Shown in pieces: positions 26,285 through 34,033 of a stretch of 34,033 bases of DNA. The notes beneath the pieces are model-generated. The model was not told the DNA's origin. It saw only the letters and a list, made by a program, of their open reading frames with translations, and did no database searches. The translations under genes were made by a program, and so were the position numbers. The DNA lies in assembly GCA_947472635.1 (NCBI GenBank), contig CANJDY010000002.1:1-34033 (forward strand), written 5' to 3'. The number at the start of each line of letters is the position of its first letter. The stretch's first letter is position 1. Source of the stretch: Chitinophagaceae bacterium (lineage in GTDB: Bacteria > Bacteroidota > Bacteroidia > Chitinophagales > Chitinophagaceae).

Positions 26285-27229
26285 ATGGAGATGAGTTCCT
26301 TAGAAAAAGTACATTGTTTAATTATAGGTTCGGGTCCTGCGGGCTATACCGCCGCAATATATGCAAGTAGGGCGGGCCTCAACCCAGTTTTATACCAGGG
26401 CATTCAACCAGGGGGACAATTGACGATTACTACTGAAGTAGAAAATTACCCTGGTTATCCAGAAGGTATACAGGGTCCAGAAATGATGGAGCATTTTGAA
26501 AAACAGGCGAAAAGGATGGGTGCTGATATTCGTTATGGACTAGCAACTAAGGTTGACTTTTCTGTGCGGCCATACAAAATTGAAATAGACGAAGAAAAAT
26601 GGATAGAAGCAGATGCAGTAATCATATCTACAGGAGCTTCCGCCAAATGGCTTGGACTAGAAAGTGAGCAACGGCTTAACGGTTACGGAGTGAGTGCTTG
26701 TGCTGTATGTGATGGGTTTTTCTTTAAAGGAAAGGAAGTAGCGATCATTGGCGCTGGTGATACTGCCGCAGAAGAAGCCCTCTATCTTTCAAAAATTTGT
26801 TCTCAGGTACATATGATTGTTAGAAAAGGAGAGATGCGAGCCAGCAAGGTAATGCAAGATAGAGTGATCCATACTGCCAATATAACGATGTATTGGAATA
26901 GTGAAACTGATGAGATATTGGGTGAGAAAAAGGTGGAAGCAGTCCGTATTAAAAGTACGCTAACAGGTGAGAAAAAAGACATCCCAGTGAGTGCTTTTTT
27001 TGTAGCAATTGGTCACCATCCCAATAGTGATATCTTCAAGGGTTGGTTGGATATGGACGAGGCGGGGTATTTACTTACGATACCCGGTAGCTCCAAAACA
27101 AATATCGAAGGAGTGTTTGCTTCTGGAGATGTACAAGACAAAATATACCGACAGGCGGTTACAGCAGCAGGAAGTGGTTGTATGGCTGCACTGGATGCAG
27201 AAAGATACCTGGGGGCGAAAGGTCATTAA
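26285..27229 (+). CDS. trxB: Thioredoxin-disulfide reductase
   Basis: FAD- and NADPH-dependent enzyme of 314 residues that reduces thioredoxin. The FAD motif GSGPAG is at 15-20, the redox pair Cys139-x-x-Cys142 sits in SACAVCDG, the NADPH motif GAGDTA is at 156-161, and the C-terminal FAD contact is FASGDVQDK. The length is typical. Met3 is a possible alternative start (MSSLEK). The folB start follows within 7 to 40 nt depending on its true start, and then two further genes, so an operon is likely. Confidence 0.97.
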   Translation: MEMSSLEKVHCLIIGSGPAGYTAAIYASRAGLNPVLYQGIQPGGQLTITTEVENYPGYPEGIQGPEMMEHFEKQAKRMGADIRYGLATKVDFSVRPYKIEIDEEKWIEADAVIISTGASAKWLGLESEQRLNGYGVSACAVCDGFFFKGKEVAIIGAGDTAAEEALYLSKICSQVHMIVRKGEMRASKVMQDRVIHTANITMYWNSETDEILGEKKVEAVRIKSTLTGEKKDIPVSAFFVAIGHHPNSDIFKGWLDMDEAGYLLTIPGSSKTNIEGVFASGDVQDKIYRQAVTAAGSGCMAALDAERYLGAKGH

Positions 27230-27269
27230 ATCAGGTGTGGCTTGCTTTAAATTAACCAATAATACGACT

Positions 27270-27617
27270 TTGACCATCCATTTACATAATTTACTATTTC
27301 ATGCTTTTCATGGTGTACATGAGGAAGAACAAATAATTGGGAATGAGTTTGAAGTTAATGTTGATATAGAATTTCCTACAAACTTCATTATCAATAATTT
27401 GCAACAAACGGTTAATTATGTGGATGTATATGCCATTATCCAGCAAAGGATGATGCAATCCACTCTTTTACTTGAAACTGTGGCACAAGAATTGTCAGTT
27501 GCTATTCATTCATTGGATGAAAAAATCACCTCCGTCAGCATCTCTATTAAAAAATTACACCCTCCAATAGCGCATTTTGAGGGGACAGTGGGAGTAACTT
27601 TTAAATCAGCATTGTAA
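27270..27617 (+). CDS. folB: Dihydroneopterin aldolase (TTG start)
   Basis: Folate pathway enzyme converting dihydroneopterin to hydroxymethyl-dihydropterin and glycolaldehyde. The start has no ATG. TTG at 27270 is chosen because the family begins with xIxLxxLxFxAxHG, and this start gives MTIHLHNLLFHAFHGVHEEE, 115 residues, which is the usual size. GTG at 27237, 7 nt after the trxB stop, is an alternative. Visible features are the HGV near residue 14, NYVDVY (Tyr50), LLETVAQEL (Glu69) and the late IKKLHPPIA with the probable catalytic Lys. A frame extending back into trxB exists but has no coding sense there. The stop lies one base before the next start codon. Confidence 0.9.
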   Translation: MTIHLHNLLFHAFHGVHEEEQIIGNEFEVNVDIEFPTNFIINNLQQTVNYVDVYAIIQQRMMQSTLLLETVAQELSVAIHSLDEKITSVSISIKKLHPPIAHFEGTVGVTFKSAL

Positions 27618-27618
27618 T

Positions 27619-28371
27619 ATGAGGTCCCTATTGTTGATAATTTTTTCTGTATTGTCCTTCCTTTCTTTGTCGGCCCAGGATTTGGCAGCAATTATAAAGG
27701 AAGCGGATCATCTTGAAGACCTCCCCAATGAAAAAGCTGCCTTATTAAAATTTAAGGAGGCACTAAAAATACAACCTACTAATCAATACGCGCTTAATAA
27801 ATGTAGTGAACTATGCAGCAGAATTGGAAAACGACAGACAGATGACAAAATGATGGATTACTTTTATTCGGCAGCAAAATCCTATGCAGCACAAGCGTTA
27901 AAAATAAACCCTTTCAATTCAGAGTCAAATTGTGTGATGGCGATAGCATTAGGCAGGAGCACATTAAATAAAAGTGGGAAAGAGAAGGTATCCGCCGCAA
28001 AAGATATCAAGAAGCATGTAGATATAGCTATTAAATATGACCCTAAAAATTTTAAGGCTTGGCATGTTCTAGGACGCTGGCATTACGAAATAAGCACTCT
28101 GAATGGTTTTGAAAGAACCGCAGTTAAAATATTTTATGGAGGGTTTCCACCAGCCTCTTTACGTGAATCTATCCAGGCTTTTGAGAAGTCGCAGTCCATT
28201 ACAGGAGGCTTTATTTTGAATTATTTTGAAATGGCAAAAGCTTATCAAAAAAATGGTCAAACTGATAAGGCTATTGCCACACTTACAAAAATGCTGTCTA
28301 TCCCTAATAAAACTGAGGATGATCCCACTATAAAAATTGAAGCAAGAAAATTAATACTTGATTGGAAGTAA
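27619..28371 (+). CDS. Exported TPR-like protein (RMDN-like repeats)
   Basis: Protein of 250 residues with a signal peptide (cleavage near LSAQ, residue 20) and a helical body of tetratricopeptide-like repeats: EKAALLKFKEALKIQPTN, AAKSYAAQALKINPFNSES, IKKHVDIAIKYDPKNFKAW and TDKAIATLTKMLSIPN. The spacing and the central YDPKNFKAWHVLGRWHYEI block recall RMDN-type TPR proteins found in Bacteroidota. It begins one base after the folB stop (TAATATG), so translation is probably coupled to folB. It likely acts as a periplasmic or envelope scaffold; no partner is identified. Confidence 0.7.
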   Translation: MRSLLLIIFSVLSFLSLSAQDLAAIIKEADHLEDLPNEKAALLKFKEALKIQPTNQYALNKCSELCSRIGKRQTDDKMMDYFYSAAKSYAAQALKINPFNSESNCVMAIALGRSTLNKSGKEKVSAAKDIKKHVDIAIKYDPKNFKAWHVLGRWHYEISTLNGFERTAVKIFYGGFPPASLRESIQAFEKSQSITGGFILNYFEMAKAYQKNGQTDKAIATLTKMLSIPNKTEDDPTIKIEARKLILDWK

Positions 28372-28435
28372 ACAACCCCGCTATTTTTGATTTAATTAAT
28401 TGCAAGTATCTTCACTATACTAAAAAATAATATTT

Positions 28436-30394
28436 ATGAAAACCATCGTATGTTTTTTGTTTATTTTCCTCCATTTGGTTGCTATTGGTCAAGTCCAAAA
28501 TGATGCACCTATCATTTCCGCCTATGACCCACATGCTCTATTTTCACCGGTTTTTTATACCGCTGCAGAAACCAATACTCGGGCAGCTACAGGCGAGCCT
28601 AATACAGGTTACTGGCAAAATAGGGCAGATTATCAGATTACTGCTACGCTCAATGACAGTTCTCACTTAATTTCCGGCTCAGTAATTATTACCTATAAGA
28701 ATAATAGTCCCCATAGTTTACCATTTGTATGGTTACAATTAGATCAAAACCTATTTAACAAGGAAAGTCGCGGCCAAACTAGAATGCCAGTAGAAGGCCG
28801 TAGTCGATATGGTGACTCAAAAACTAATTTTAACGGGGGGTATACTATCAGTACACTTAAGGTAAACGATGTATTGGTTGCTGATTATATTATTACAGAT
28901 ACTAGGATGCAAATAAGATTGCCAAAACCAATGGCGCCATCAGGAGATGTGGTTAAAATAAAAATTGATTACTCATTTGTTTTACCTCAATATGGAGCTG
29001 ATCGTTGTGGAATTTTACCGACCAAAAACGGCGATATTTTTACTGTAGCTCAATGGTATCCGAGAATGTGCGTATTTGACGATGTAGAAGGATGGAATAC
29101 CTTGCCTTACTTAGGGCCTAGCGAATTCTATCTTGAGTATGGGAATTTCGACTTTACAATCACAGCTCCAGCCTCACACATTGTGGTGGCAAGCGGTGAA
29201 TTACTGAACCCTTCAGAAGTAATGACAGCGCTTCAGGTAACCCGCTTGGAAGCTGCAAAAAAAAGTGATAAAACGGTGATGATACGCTCAGAGAAAGAAA
29301 TTTTGGACCCCTCATCCAGACCGGTATCCAAATCACTAACTTGGCATTTTAAGATCAACAATGCTAGAGACATTTCATGGGCATCCTCCAAATCTTTTAT
29401 TTGGGATGCTGCTAAAATCAATTTGCCCGCAGGAAAAACCGCCCTTGCAATGAGTGTTTATCCTGCTGAAAGCAATGGTGAAAAGGCATGGAGTAGATCA
29501 ACAGAATATATAAAAGGCAGTATTGAAAATTATAGTAAAAGGTGGTTCGTATATCCTTATCCGGTAGCTGTAAATGTAGCTAGTAATGTTGGAGGAATGG
29601 AATATCCAGGAATCGTTTTTTGTGGTTATCAGGCTAAAACAAATGGTCTATTTGGAGTAACCGATCACGAATTTGGACACACTTGGTTTCCGATGATTGT
29701 GGGCAGTAATGAGCGTAAATATGGTTGGATGGATGAAGGTTTCAATACTTTTATCAACTCCCTTGCACGGGACGATTTTAATAAGGGAGAATATAAATCA
29801 CCTGCAAGCTCCATGGAATTCAGAGCCCCGTATATGTTTGGCGAGAATAGCGAAACCATCATGAGCGCACCAGATGCAATGCGCGAAAATAATATTGGAA
29901 ATGCCCTGTATTCGAAACCAGGATATGGGTTACAATTGTTACGAAATGATATATTAGGACCCGTTCGATTTGATTATGCTTTCAGAACCTATATTCAAAG
30001 ATGGGCTTTCAAACATCCAACACCATGGGATTTTTTTAAAACAATGGACAATGTGGCGGGTGAAAATTTAAGTTGGTTTTGGAAAGGTTGGTTTGTGGAA
30101 AATTATAAGCTCGATCAATCAATCATTTCTGTAACCTATATCAAAAATGACCCTGTCAATGGTGCGATTGTAACCATTGCCAATCTTGATCAGCTGGCAA
30201 TGCCAATTAACTTGTTTTACGAAACAGAAACTGGGGTAAACGGCACCATTAAATTACCAGTGGAAATTTGGAACAATACCAACTCCAAAAAAATAAAATT
30301 ACCCTCTATAGAAAAGCTTAAAAAAGTAATGATTGATCCTGATAAAATTTATCCAGATATGGATTTCAGCAATAATGAGTGGAAAAGCAACTGA
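28436..30394 (+). CDS. M1 family zinc metallopeptidase (second of two)
   Basis: Aminopeptidase of 652 residues. A signal peptide ends near AIGQ (residue 19). The exopeptidase motif is GGMEYP at 386-391. The zinc site is HEFGH (411-415) with Glu434 in MDEGFN, exactly 18 residues later. A later tyrosine in [10 protein letters not shown] is a candidate for the family's catalytic Tyr. The N-terminal domain (about 60-300) has the beta-sheet character of M1 proteins. It is larger than the other M1 peptidase of the window and only distantly similar outside the active site. It follows the TPR-like gene by 64 nt, possibly the last gene of the trxB set, and ends at a strong terminator. Confidence 0.92.
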   Translation: MKTIVCFLFIFLHLVAIGQVQNDAPIISAYDPHALFSPVFYTAAETNTRAATGEPNTGYWQNRADYQITATLNDSSHLISGSVIITYKNNSPHSLPFVWLQLDQNLFNKESRGQTRMPVEGRSRYGDSKTNFNGGYTISTLKVNDVLVADYIITDTRMQIRLPKPMAPSGDVVKIKIDYSFVLPQYGADRCGILPTKNGDIFTVAQWYPRMCVFDDVEGWNTLPYLGPSEFYLEYGNFDFTITAPASHIVVASGELLNPSEVMTALQVTRLEAAKKSDKTVMIRSEKEILDPSSRPVSKSLTWHFKINNARDISWASSKSFIWDAAKINLPAGKTALAMSVYPAESNGEKAWSRSTEYIKGSIENYSKRWFVYPYPVAVNVASNVGGMEYPGIVFCGYQAKTNGLFGVTDHEFGHTWFPMIVGSNERKYGWMDEGFNTFINSLARDDFNKGEYKSPASSMEFRAPYMFGENSETIMSAPDAMRENNIGNALYSKPGYGLQLLRNDILGPVRFDYAFRTYIQRWAFKHPTPWDFFKTMDNVAGENLSWFWKGWFVENYKLDQSIISVTYIKNDPVNGAIVTIANLDQLAMPINLFYETETGVNGTIKLPVEIWNNTNSKKIKLPSIEKLKKVMIDPDKIYPDMDFSNNEWKSN

Positions 30395-30416
30395 TCAATG
30401 TAATTGACGATTCGAC

Positions 30417-30454
30417 AAAAAAATGGAGCTGTTGCACAACGGCTCCATTTTTTT
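30417..30454. terminator. Bidirectional terminator between the M1 and NUDIX genes
   Basis: Stem TGGAGCTGTT (30424-30433) pairs with AACGGCTCCA (30438-30447) with one wobble, flanked by seven A and seven T. It ends both convergent transcripts and overlaps the last bases of the NUDIX stop codon. Confidence 0.88.
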
Positions 30455-30920
30455 ACCCTTTGCTCCTTACCAAATCAGCCACTAGCTTATCGATGGGCAA
30501 TGTTACTTTGTCTCCGGAAAACTGATCCCAATCTACGAAACGAAAAGTTTCAATCTGTTTAGTTTCAGCATATAAGGCAAGCTGTTGCTCATCAAACTCA
30601 AATTCATTGGCCCTTAAGGGAACTTTGATAGGTTCTAAAGCTTTTACTGCATAATATATAGAAAGTATCTGGTGGGCTGAATTGAAGGCGCTGATTTGAA
30701 AAAAATCAGTGGTATAGATATGTTCACCAATGGCTACTGTAAGATTCATTTCTTCCATAAACTCCCGTTTCAAACAATCCCTTGTTCCTTCTCCAATATC
30801 AAGTCCGCCACCCGGAAATTTGGTAAAATATTCACCGCGGATATATTCATCGCTTACCAAAACCTGTCTAGCTTCATTCATTAAAATTCCATATACGCGC
30901 ACAGACAAAATTAGACTCAT
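30453..30920 (-). CDS. NUDIX hydrolase
   Basis: NUDIX-fold pyrophosphohydrolase of 155 residues. The NUDIX box is GGLDIGEGTRDCLKREFMEE then MNL, fitting Gx5Ex7REUxEExGU except that Asn replaces the conserved Gly. The start at 30920 (MSLILSVRVYG) is preferred: a longer frame to 31001 would overlap the end of corA, whereas this start lies 5 nt after the corA stop. Substrate (nucleotide sugar, dNTP or other) cannot be told. Co-transcription with corA is likely. Confidence 0.88.
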   Translation of the reverse strand: MSLILSVRVYGILMNEARQVLVSDEYIRGEYFTKFPGGGLDIGEGTRDCLKREFMEEMNLTVAIGEHIYTTDFFQISAFNSAHQILSIYYAVKALEPIKVPLRANEFEFDEQQLALYAETKQIETFRFVDWDQFSGDKVTLPIDKLVADLVRSKG

Positions 30921-30925
30921 ATGGT

Positions 30926-31864
30926 TTATTTTTTTACCCTTTTGATATAATTCCAGCCTACAACGATCAATATCATCAAGGAGATAATTACCGGTATCCA
31001 AAAAGCATAAGGTGTGTCCTTGTAGGGAATAGGCACATTCATTCCATATATACTGGCAATTAAGGTAGGCACTGTCAGTACGATAGTAAGCGTAGTGAGG
31101 CGTTTTAGTACTTCATTCTGGTTGTTACTGATAATGCTGGCAAATGCATCCAACGTACTACTGAGTATATTGGTGTAGGTATTAGCCATTTCAAGGGCCT
31201 GACTAGTTTCTACTATCAAGTCATCCAGAAAATCCTTTTCATCTTCATTGAGCTGCAAAAAATTGGTTCTCACCATTTTCATCATTAACAATTCATTACT
31301 ACGGAGGGCAGTCAAAAAATATACAAGGCTTTTTTGGATACGCATCAATTGAAGTAATTCCTCATTTCTGTTGGCAACATACAATTTATGTTCCAGCGTA
31401 TTACGACGCATATTAATTTCTTTCAAATGATCTTGGAAGTTATTGATTACTTTTTCAAATATTTTCAACACCATCATGTTTTTCTTGTCAGGATTTCGAT
31501 TTTGAAAAGTGGTTAAAAACTTTTTAATGGCTTCATTCTCAAATGAATTGACAGTAACAATTTGGTTATGCGTTAAAATGATACAAATCGGGATGGTAAT
31601 ATAAAATGCATCACTATCATTGAAAGAATTATTTTCAGTAGGGGTTTTTATGACAATCAGTTTTACATTGTCATCAATTTCATACCGACTACGCTCATCA
31701 ATATCCAATGAATCCTTCAAAAAGTCAATAGGTATTTCAAGCGACTCGCTCAGTTCTGTAAACTCCTCTTGACGCAGCGGTGGTAATACATTGATCCAAG
31801 AGCCATCTTCAGGCTTATCAATTGCAATCGTCTGGTGTTCTATATTTTTAAAGTACTGAATCAT
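30926..31864 (-). CDS. corA: CorA family divalent cation transporter
   Basis: Mg2+/Co2+ channel of 312 residues. A long cytoplasmic alpha/beta and helical domain (1-255) is followed by two C-terminal transmembrane helices with the diagnostic YGMN motif (GMN at 274-276) between them, and a basic tail (KRVKK). The loop after GMN reads VPIPYKDTPYAFW, without the MPEL of E. coli CorA, as in many other CorA-like channels. The metal is therefore only inferred. Its stop lies 5 nt before the NUDIX start. Confidence 0.92.
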   Translation of the reverse strand: MIQYFKNIEHQTIAIDKPEDGSWINVLPPLRQEEFTELSESLEIPIDFLKDSLDIDERSRYEIDDNVKLIVIKTPTENNSFNDSDAFYITIPICIILTHNQIVTVNSFENEAIKKFLTTFQNRNPDKKNMMVLKIFEKVINNFQDHLKEINMRRNTLEHKLYVANRNEELLQLMRIQKSLVYFLTALRSNELLMMKMVRTNFLQLNEDEKDFLDDLIVETSQALEMANTYTNILSSTLDAFASIISNNQNEVLKRLTTLTIVLTVPTLIASIYGMNVPIPYKDTPYAFWIPVIISLMILIVVGWNYIKRVKK

Positions 31865-31993
31865 TGATTTTGTCTTGAAATGATGATTATTTATTGACCT
31901 GCTTCGCCTAAATGCAAAAGAAGTTCTTCAACATACCCATTACATTTTCCTGCTCTGTTTTTCAACAATTTTACACTAACTTACTATGAATTC

Positions 31994-32785
31994 TTACGAA
32001 TCCAATTCAATTGTACCCGTAAATACCAATTCGGCAGGTCCACAAAGCCAAATATCGTCAAAATGCTGATCGTCAATTTTATTAAACTCAACACTTAAAT
32101 TACCTCCCATTGTTTTTACCCTCACCGTATTAAATCCATTTTCGTTGTGTGCAGATAGTAAAGCAGCGGCGGTAACACCGGTGCCACAACTGAGGGTTTC
32201 ATTTTCCACTCCACGTTCATAAGTTCTTACAAAAATTGAATCCTCATTGGTTGATTCCACAAAATTAACATTAATGCCTTGTAGTGCAAACTCTTTGCTA
32301 TATCGTATTTCATGGCCCGTTGTAAGCACATCAATATTTTCCACCTCAGTGGCAAATTTAACAAAATGAGGCGACCCTGTGTTGATTATAGCATAGGCAG
32401 CGTGATAGTCAACTGAATCGACATTTTTCATTTGTAAACTAACCGTTCCATCACTATCAATTTCGGCTTTGTGTTCGCCATCAATGGCGACAAAATGGTA
32501 GGAACTTTTAATAATTCCTCGGTGATAGGCAAATTTTACCAGACATCTACCACCGTTCCCACACATGGTACTTTGATTGCCGTCTGAATTATAATAAATC
32601 ATTTCAAAATCGTAGCCCTCTTTTTTTCCAAGGAGCATTAAACCATCGGCACCCACGCCAAAATTTCGGTCGCAAATATACTTTACCTGTTTGGACGTTA
32701 AAAAATCGTAGTCATTTTTTCTATTATCGACAATCACAAAGTCATTTCCTGTACCCTGGTACTTATAAAATTCAATTTTCATCAT
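31994..32785 (-). CDS. dapF: Diaminopimelate epimerase
   Basis: Converts LL- to meso-diaminopimelate for lysine and peptidoglycan synthesis, in the cytoplasm. All DapF blocks are present: KYQGTGNDFVIVD, FGVGADGLM, NSDGNQSTMCGNGGRC with catalytic Cys75, and YERGVENETLSCGTG with Cys200. Length 263 is standard. The first ATG (32783-32785) overlaps the upstream stop codon (TAATG); a second in-frame Met directly follows, so either may be used. It is second in a two-gene minus-strand set after a nucleoside phosphorylase. Confidence 0.97.
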   Translation of the reverse strand: MMKIEFYKYQGTGNDFVIVDNRKNDYDFLTSKQVKYICDRNFGVGADGLMLLGKKEGYDFEMIYYNSDGNQSTMCGNGGRCLVKFAYHRGIIKSSYHFVAIDGEHKAEIDSDGTVSLQMKNVDSVDYHAAYAIINTGSPHFVKFATEVENIDVLTTGHEIRYSKEFALQGINVNFVESTNEDSIFVRTYERGVENETLSCGTGVTAAALLSAHNENGFNTVRVKTMGGNLSVEFNKIDDQHFDDIWLCGPAELVFTGTIELDS

Positions 32786-33666
32786 TATAATTTTGCCTCT
32801 GCAATTACTTGCAAAGATTGTTTGATTAAATTTTCAACTGCAAGATGACCGTCTTTTGAAAATTGCTTGGTAATCCTATTGGCTACGATAGCACTGAGGC
32901 TAAGACAATGATGTCCCATTATTTTCCCCAAACCATAGATAGCGGATGTTTCCATTTCAAAATTGGCAACCTGGTTGTTGCCAAATCTAAAACTGGTAAG
33001 CTGGTCAATTAACTGAGGATGGGCAAGACCAAGTCGTAATATTCTACCCTGTGGTCCGTAAAACCCAGGGCAGGTAACCGTAACTCCCTGGTGATAACCG
33101 GTGGCAAAATGTTTGAGCAACTGAATGCTTGCCATTTGAATATAGGGGGTAATATTACCACTACTCAAATTAGCATGGGTTTTAAAAGCATGTAACAACT
33201 GTATTTCTGCTTCATTGTTTTCAATTCGGTAATAATGCATCAGGTTGTCTAGACCCAATCCATAGGTAGAGGCAACAAAACTATCTACCGGTATTTCTTT
33301 TTGCAATGACCCAGCGGTACCTAACCGAATTATTTTTAAAGCCGTAAGATTGTCTTTGATGGATCTGCTTTCAAAATCAATATTCACCAATGCATCTAGT
33401 TCATTTAAAACGATGTCAATATTATCCGGACCAATACCAGTACTTAGACAACTGAGTCTTTTGTGGCCTATAAATCCTGTATGAACTACAAATTCGCGGT
33501 GTTGGCTTCTGTACTCGATGGTATCAAAATATTTACTAACTTCCTTTACTCGATCAGGGTCACCTACAGTAAAAATTGTGTCTGCAATTTCTTCAGGCCG
33601 GCAATTGATATGGTAAACGGCACCTCTATCATTGATAATAAGTTCCGATTCAGCGATTGGGTTCAT
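32785..33666 (-). CDS. Nucleoside phosphorylase (uridine phosphorylase-like)
   Basis: PNP/UDP phosphorylase family 1 protein of 293 residues, catalysing reversible phosphorolysis of a nucleoside. Family blocks are TVGDPDRVKEVSKYFD, CLSTGIGPDNIDIVLNEL (phosphate-binding region), IIRLGTAGSLQ and FEMETSAIYGLGKIMGH, the last being the ribose-binding Glu-Met-Glu segment. The specificity (uridine, purine nucleoside, or other) is not certain. It overlaps dapF by one base, implying translational coupling, although no pathway connects the two. Confidence 0.88.
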   Translation of the reverse strand: MNPIAESELIINDRGAVYHINCRPEEIADTIFTVGDPDRVKEVSKYFDTIEYRSQHREFVVHTGFIGHKRLSCLSTGIGPDNIDIVLNELDALVNIDFESRSIKDNLTALKIIRLGTAGSLQKEIPVDSFVASTYGLGLDNLMHYYRIENNEAEIQLLHAFKTHANLSSGNITPYIQMASIQLLKHFATGYHQGVTVTCPGFYGPQGRILRLGLAHPQLIDQLTSFRFGNNQVANFEMETSAIYGLGKIMGHHCLSLSAIVANRITKQFSKDGHLAVENLIKQSLQVIAEAKL

Positions 33667-33860
33667 ACTATTTTATTTCGAATCCCGAATTTCGTACTAA
33701 CTATCTACAATTTCTAATTAAAAACGCCTATTTTTGCGACTCAATTAAAAATCCTTGTTATTGAGCAGTAAGTTGGACAATTTAACAACCTTCTTCAATA
33801 GTTGGAACTAGTTCTTCTGTTAAAATAATTTCTGTAATAAACATTTACAGTATAGTATAA

Positions 33861-33931
33861 GGTTCTGTGGCCGAGTGGCTAGGCAAAGCTCTGCAAAAGC
33901 TTCTACACCAGTTCGAATCTGGTCGGAACCT
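33861..33931 (+). tRNA. tRNA-Cys (anticodon GCA), CCA not encoded
   Basis: 71-nt tRNA. The acceptor arms GGTTCTG and CGGAACC pair with one wobble, followed by T. The anticodon stem AAGCT/AGCTT surrounds the loop CTGCAAA, with anticodon GCA at 33893-33895. The T arm reads ACCAGTTCGAATCTGGT. No promoter was recognised immediately upstream. Confidence 0.95.
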
Positions 33932-33942
33932 CTTTTTCTTCC

Positions 33943-33972
33943 TCCCTCTCCCAATGGAGAGGGAATTTTTTT
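33943..33972 (+). terminator. Strong rho-independent terminator after tRNA-Cys
   Basis: Perfect 9-bp stem TCCCTCTCC (33943-33951) with GGAGAGGGA (33956-33964), loop CAAT, and a seven-T tail. It lies 11 nt after the tRNA and 6 nt before the next start codon. Confidence 0.9.
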
Positions 33973-33978
33973 ACTACT

Positions 33979-34033
33979 ATGGTACTTAAAATTTTGCATT
34001 GGGTGGGAATACTAGCCTGTATTACCCTAATTA
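33979..34033 (+). CDS. Start of a membrane protein, truncated by the window edge
   Basis: Reading frame open from ATG at 33979 to the window end: MVLKILHWVGILACITLI, 18 residues, a typical hydrophobic first segment of a membrane or exported protein. It follows the tRNA-Cys terminator by 6 nt. Too little is visible for any family assignment. Confidence 0.45.
   Translation, partial: MVLKILHWVGILACITLI

Noticed and set aside
27009..27269. N-terminal extension of folB into trxB
   Set aside because: The extension lies in another frame of trxB and has no family similarity; FolB proteins start at the TIHLHNL segment.
30921..31001. Longer NUDIX start overlapping corA
   Set aside because: The extension is the antisense-free overlap with the corA C-terminal codons in another frame, and the family begins near the MSLILSVRVYG segment.
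33729..33736. TATTTTTG as a promoter of tRNA-Cys
   Set aside because: It matches a -7 box but lies about 125 nt upstream and lacks a TTTG partner at the proper distance.

Overview
This AT-rich window looks like chromosomal DNA of a Bacteroidota bacterium, most likely of the Chitinophagaceae type. The evidence is a type IX secretion (T9SS) C-terminal sorting domain, a DUF4249 lipoprotein, Bacteroidota-style promoter boxes (TTTG / TAnnTTTG), near absence of Shine-Dalgarno sequences, and an outer-membrane tail-fibre-like protein typical of the phylum. The species assignment is inference. No insertion sequence, prophage or CRISPR array was seen.

Layout. 1-1101: 5' part of dnaE (minus strand, runs off the window). 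1520-2215: secreted NlpC/P60 peptidase. 2319-5535: minus-strand pair of an M1 metallopeptidase and a polysaccharide flippase. 5685-7319: orphan oligopeptide-type binding lipoprotein. 7321-8262: type II toxin-antitoxin module (Xre/MbcA/ParS-type antitoxin plus RES toxin) with an inverted-repeat operator candidate in front; its toxin stop codon abuts the stop codon of the convergent msrA with no base between. 9123-9668: lipoprotein-like PPC/DUF296 protein. 9846-11960: MutS2 without the usual C-terminal Smr domain. 12001-12088: tRNA-Ser(TGA) with a well-formed promoter and terminator. 12402-12488: degenerate 21-nt repeat in a 596-bp gap. 12685-16565: small T9SS-sorted protein followed by a 1061-residue repeat-built fibre protein.

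16689-19940: SGNH hydrolase, Amt ammonium channel and a Cof-type HAD phosphatase. 20248-23726: a compact three-gene glycan cluster (GH109-type NAD-dependent glycosidase, beta-propeller glycosidase-like protein, DUF5009 membrane acetyltransferase-like protein). 23913-25094: two-HKD cardiolipin synthase/phospholipase D. 25252-26133: orphan DUF4249 lipoprotein. 26285-30394: trxB, folB, a TPR-like protein and a second M1 peptidase, closely spaced. 30453-31864: CorA then a NUDIX hydrolase (minus). 31994-33666: nucleoside phosphorylase then dapF (minus, stop/start overlap). 33861-33931: tRNA-Cys(GCA) with a strong terminator, then the first codons of a membrane protein leaving the window.

Most genes are housekeeping or envelope functions. 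The accessory-looking parts are the toxin-antitoxin module, the T9SS/fibre pair with its recently duplicated repeats, and the amino-sugar glycan cluster. I see no clearly new defence or mobile system.
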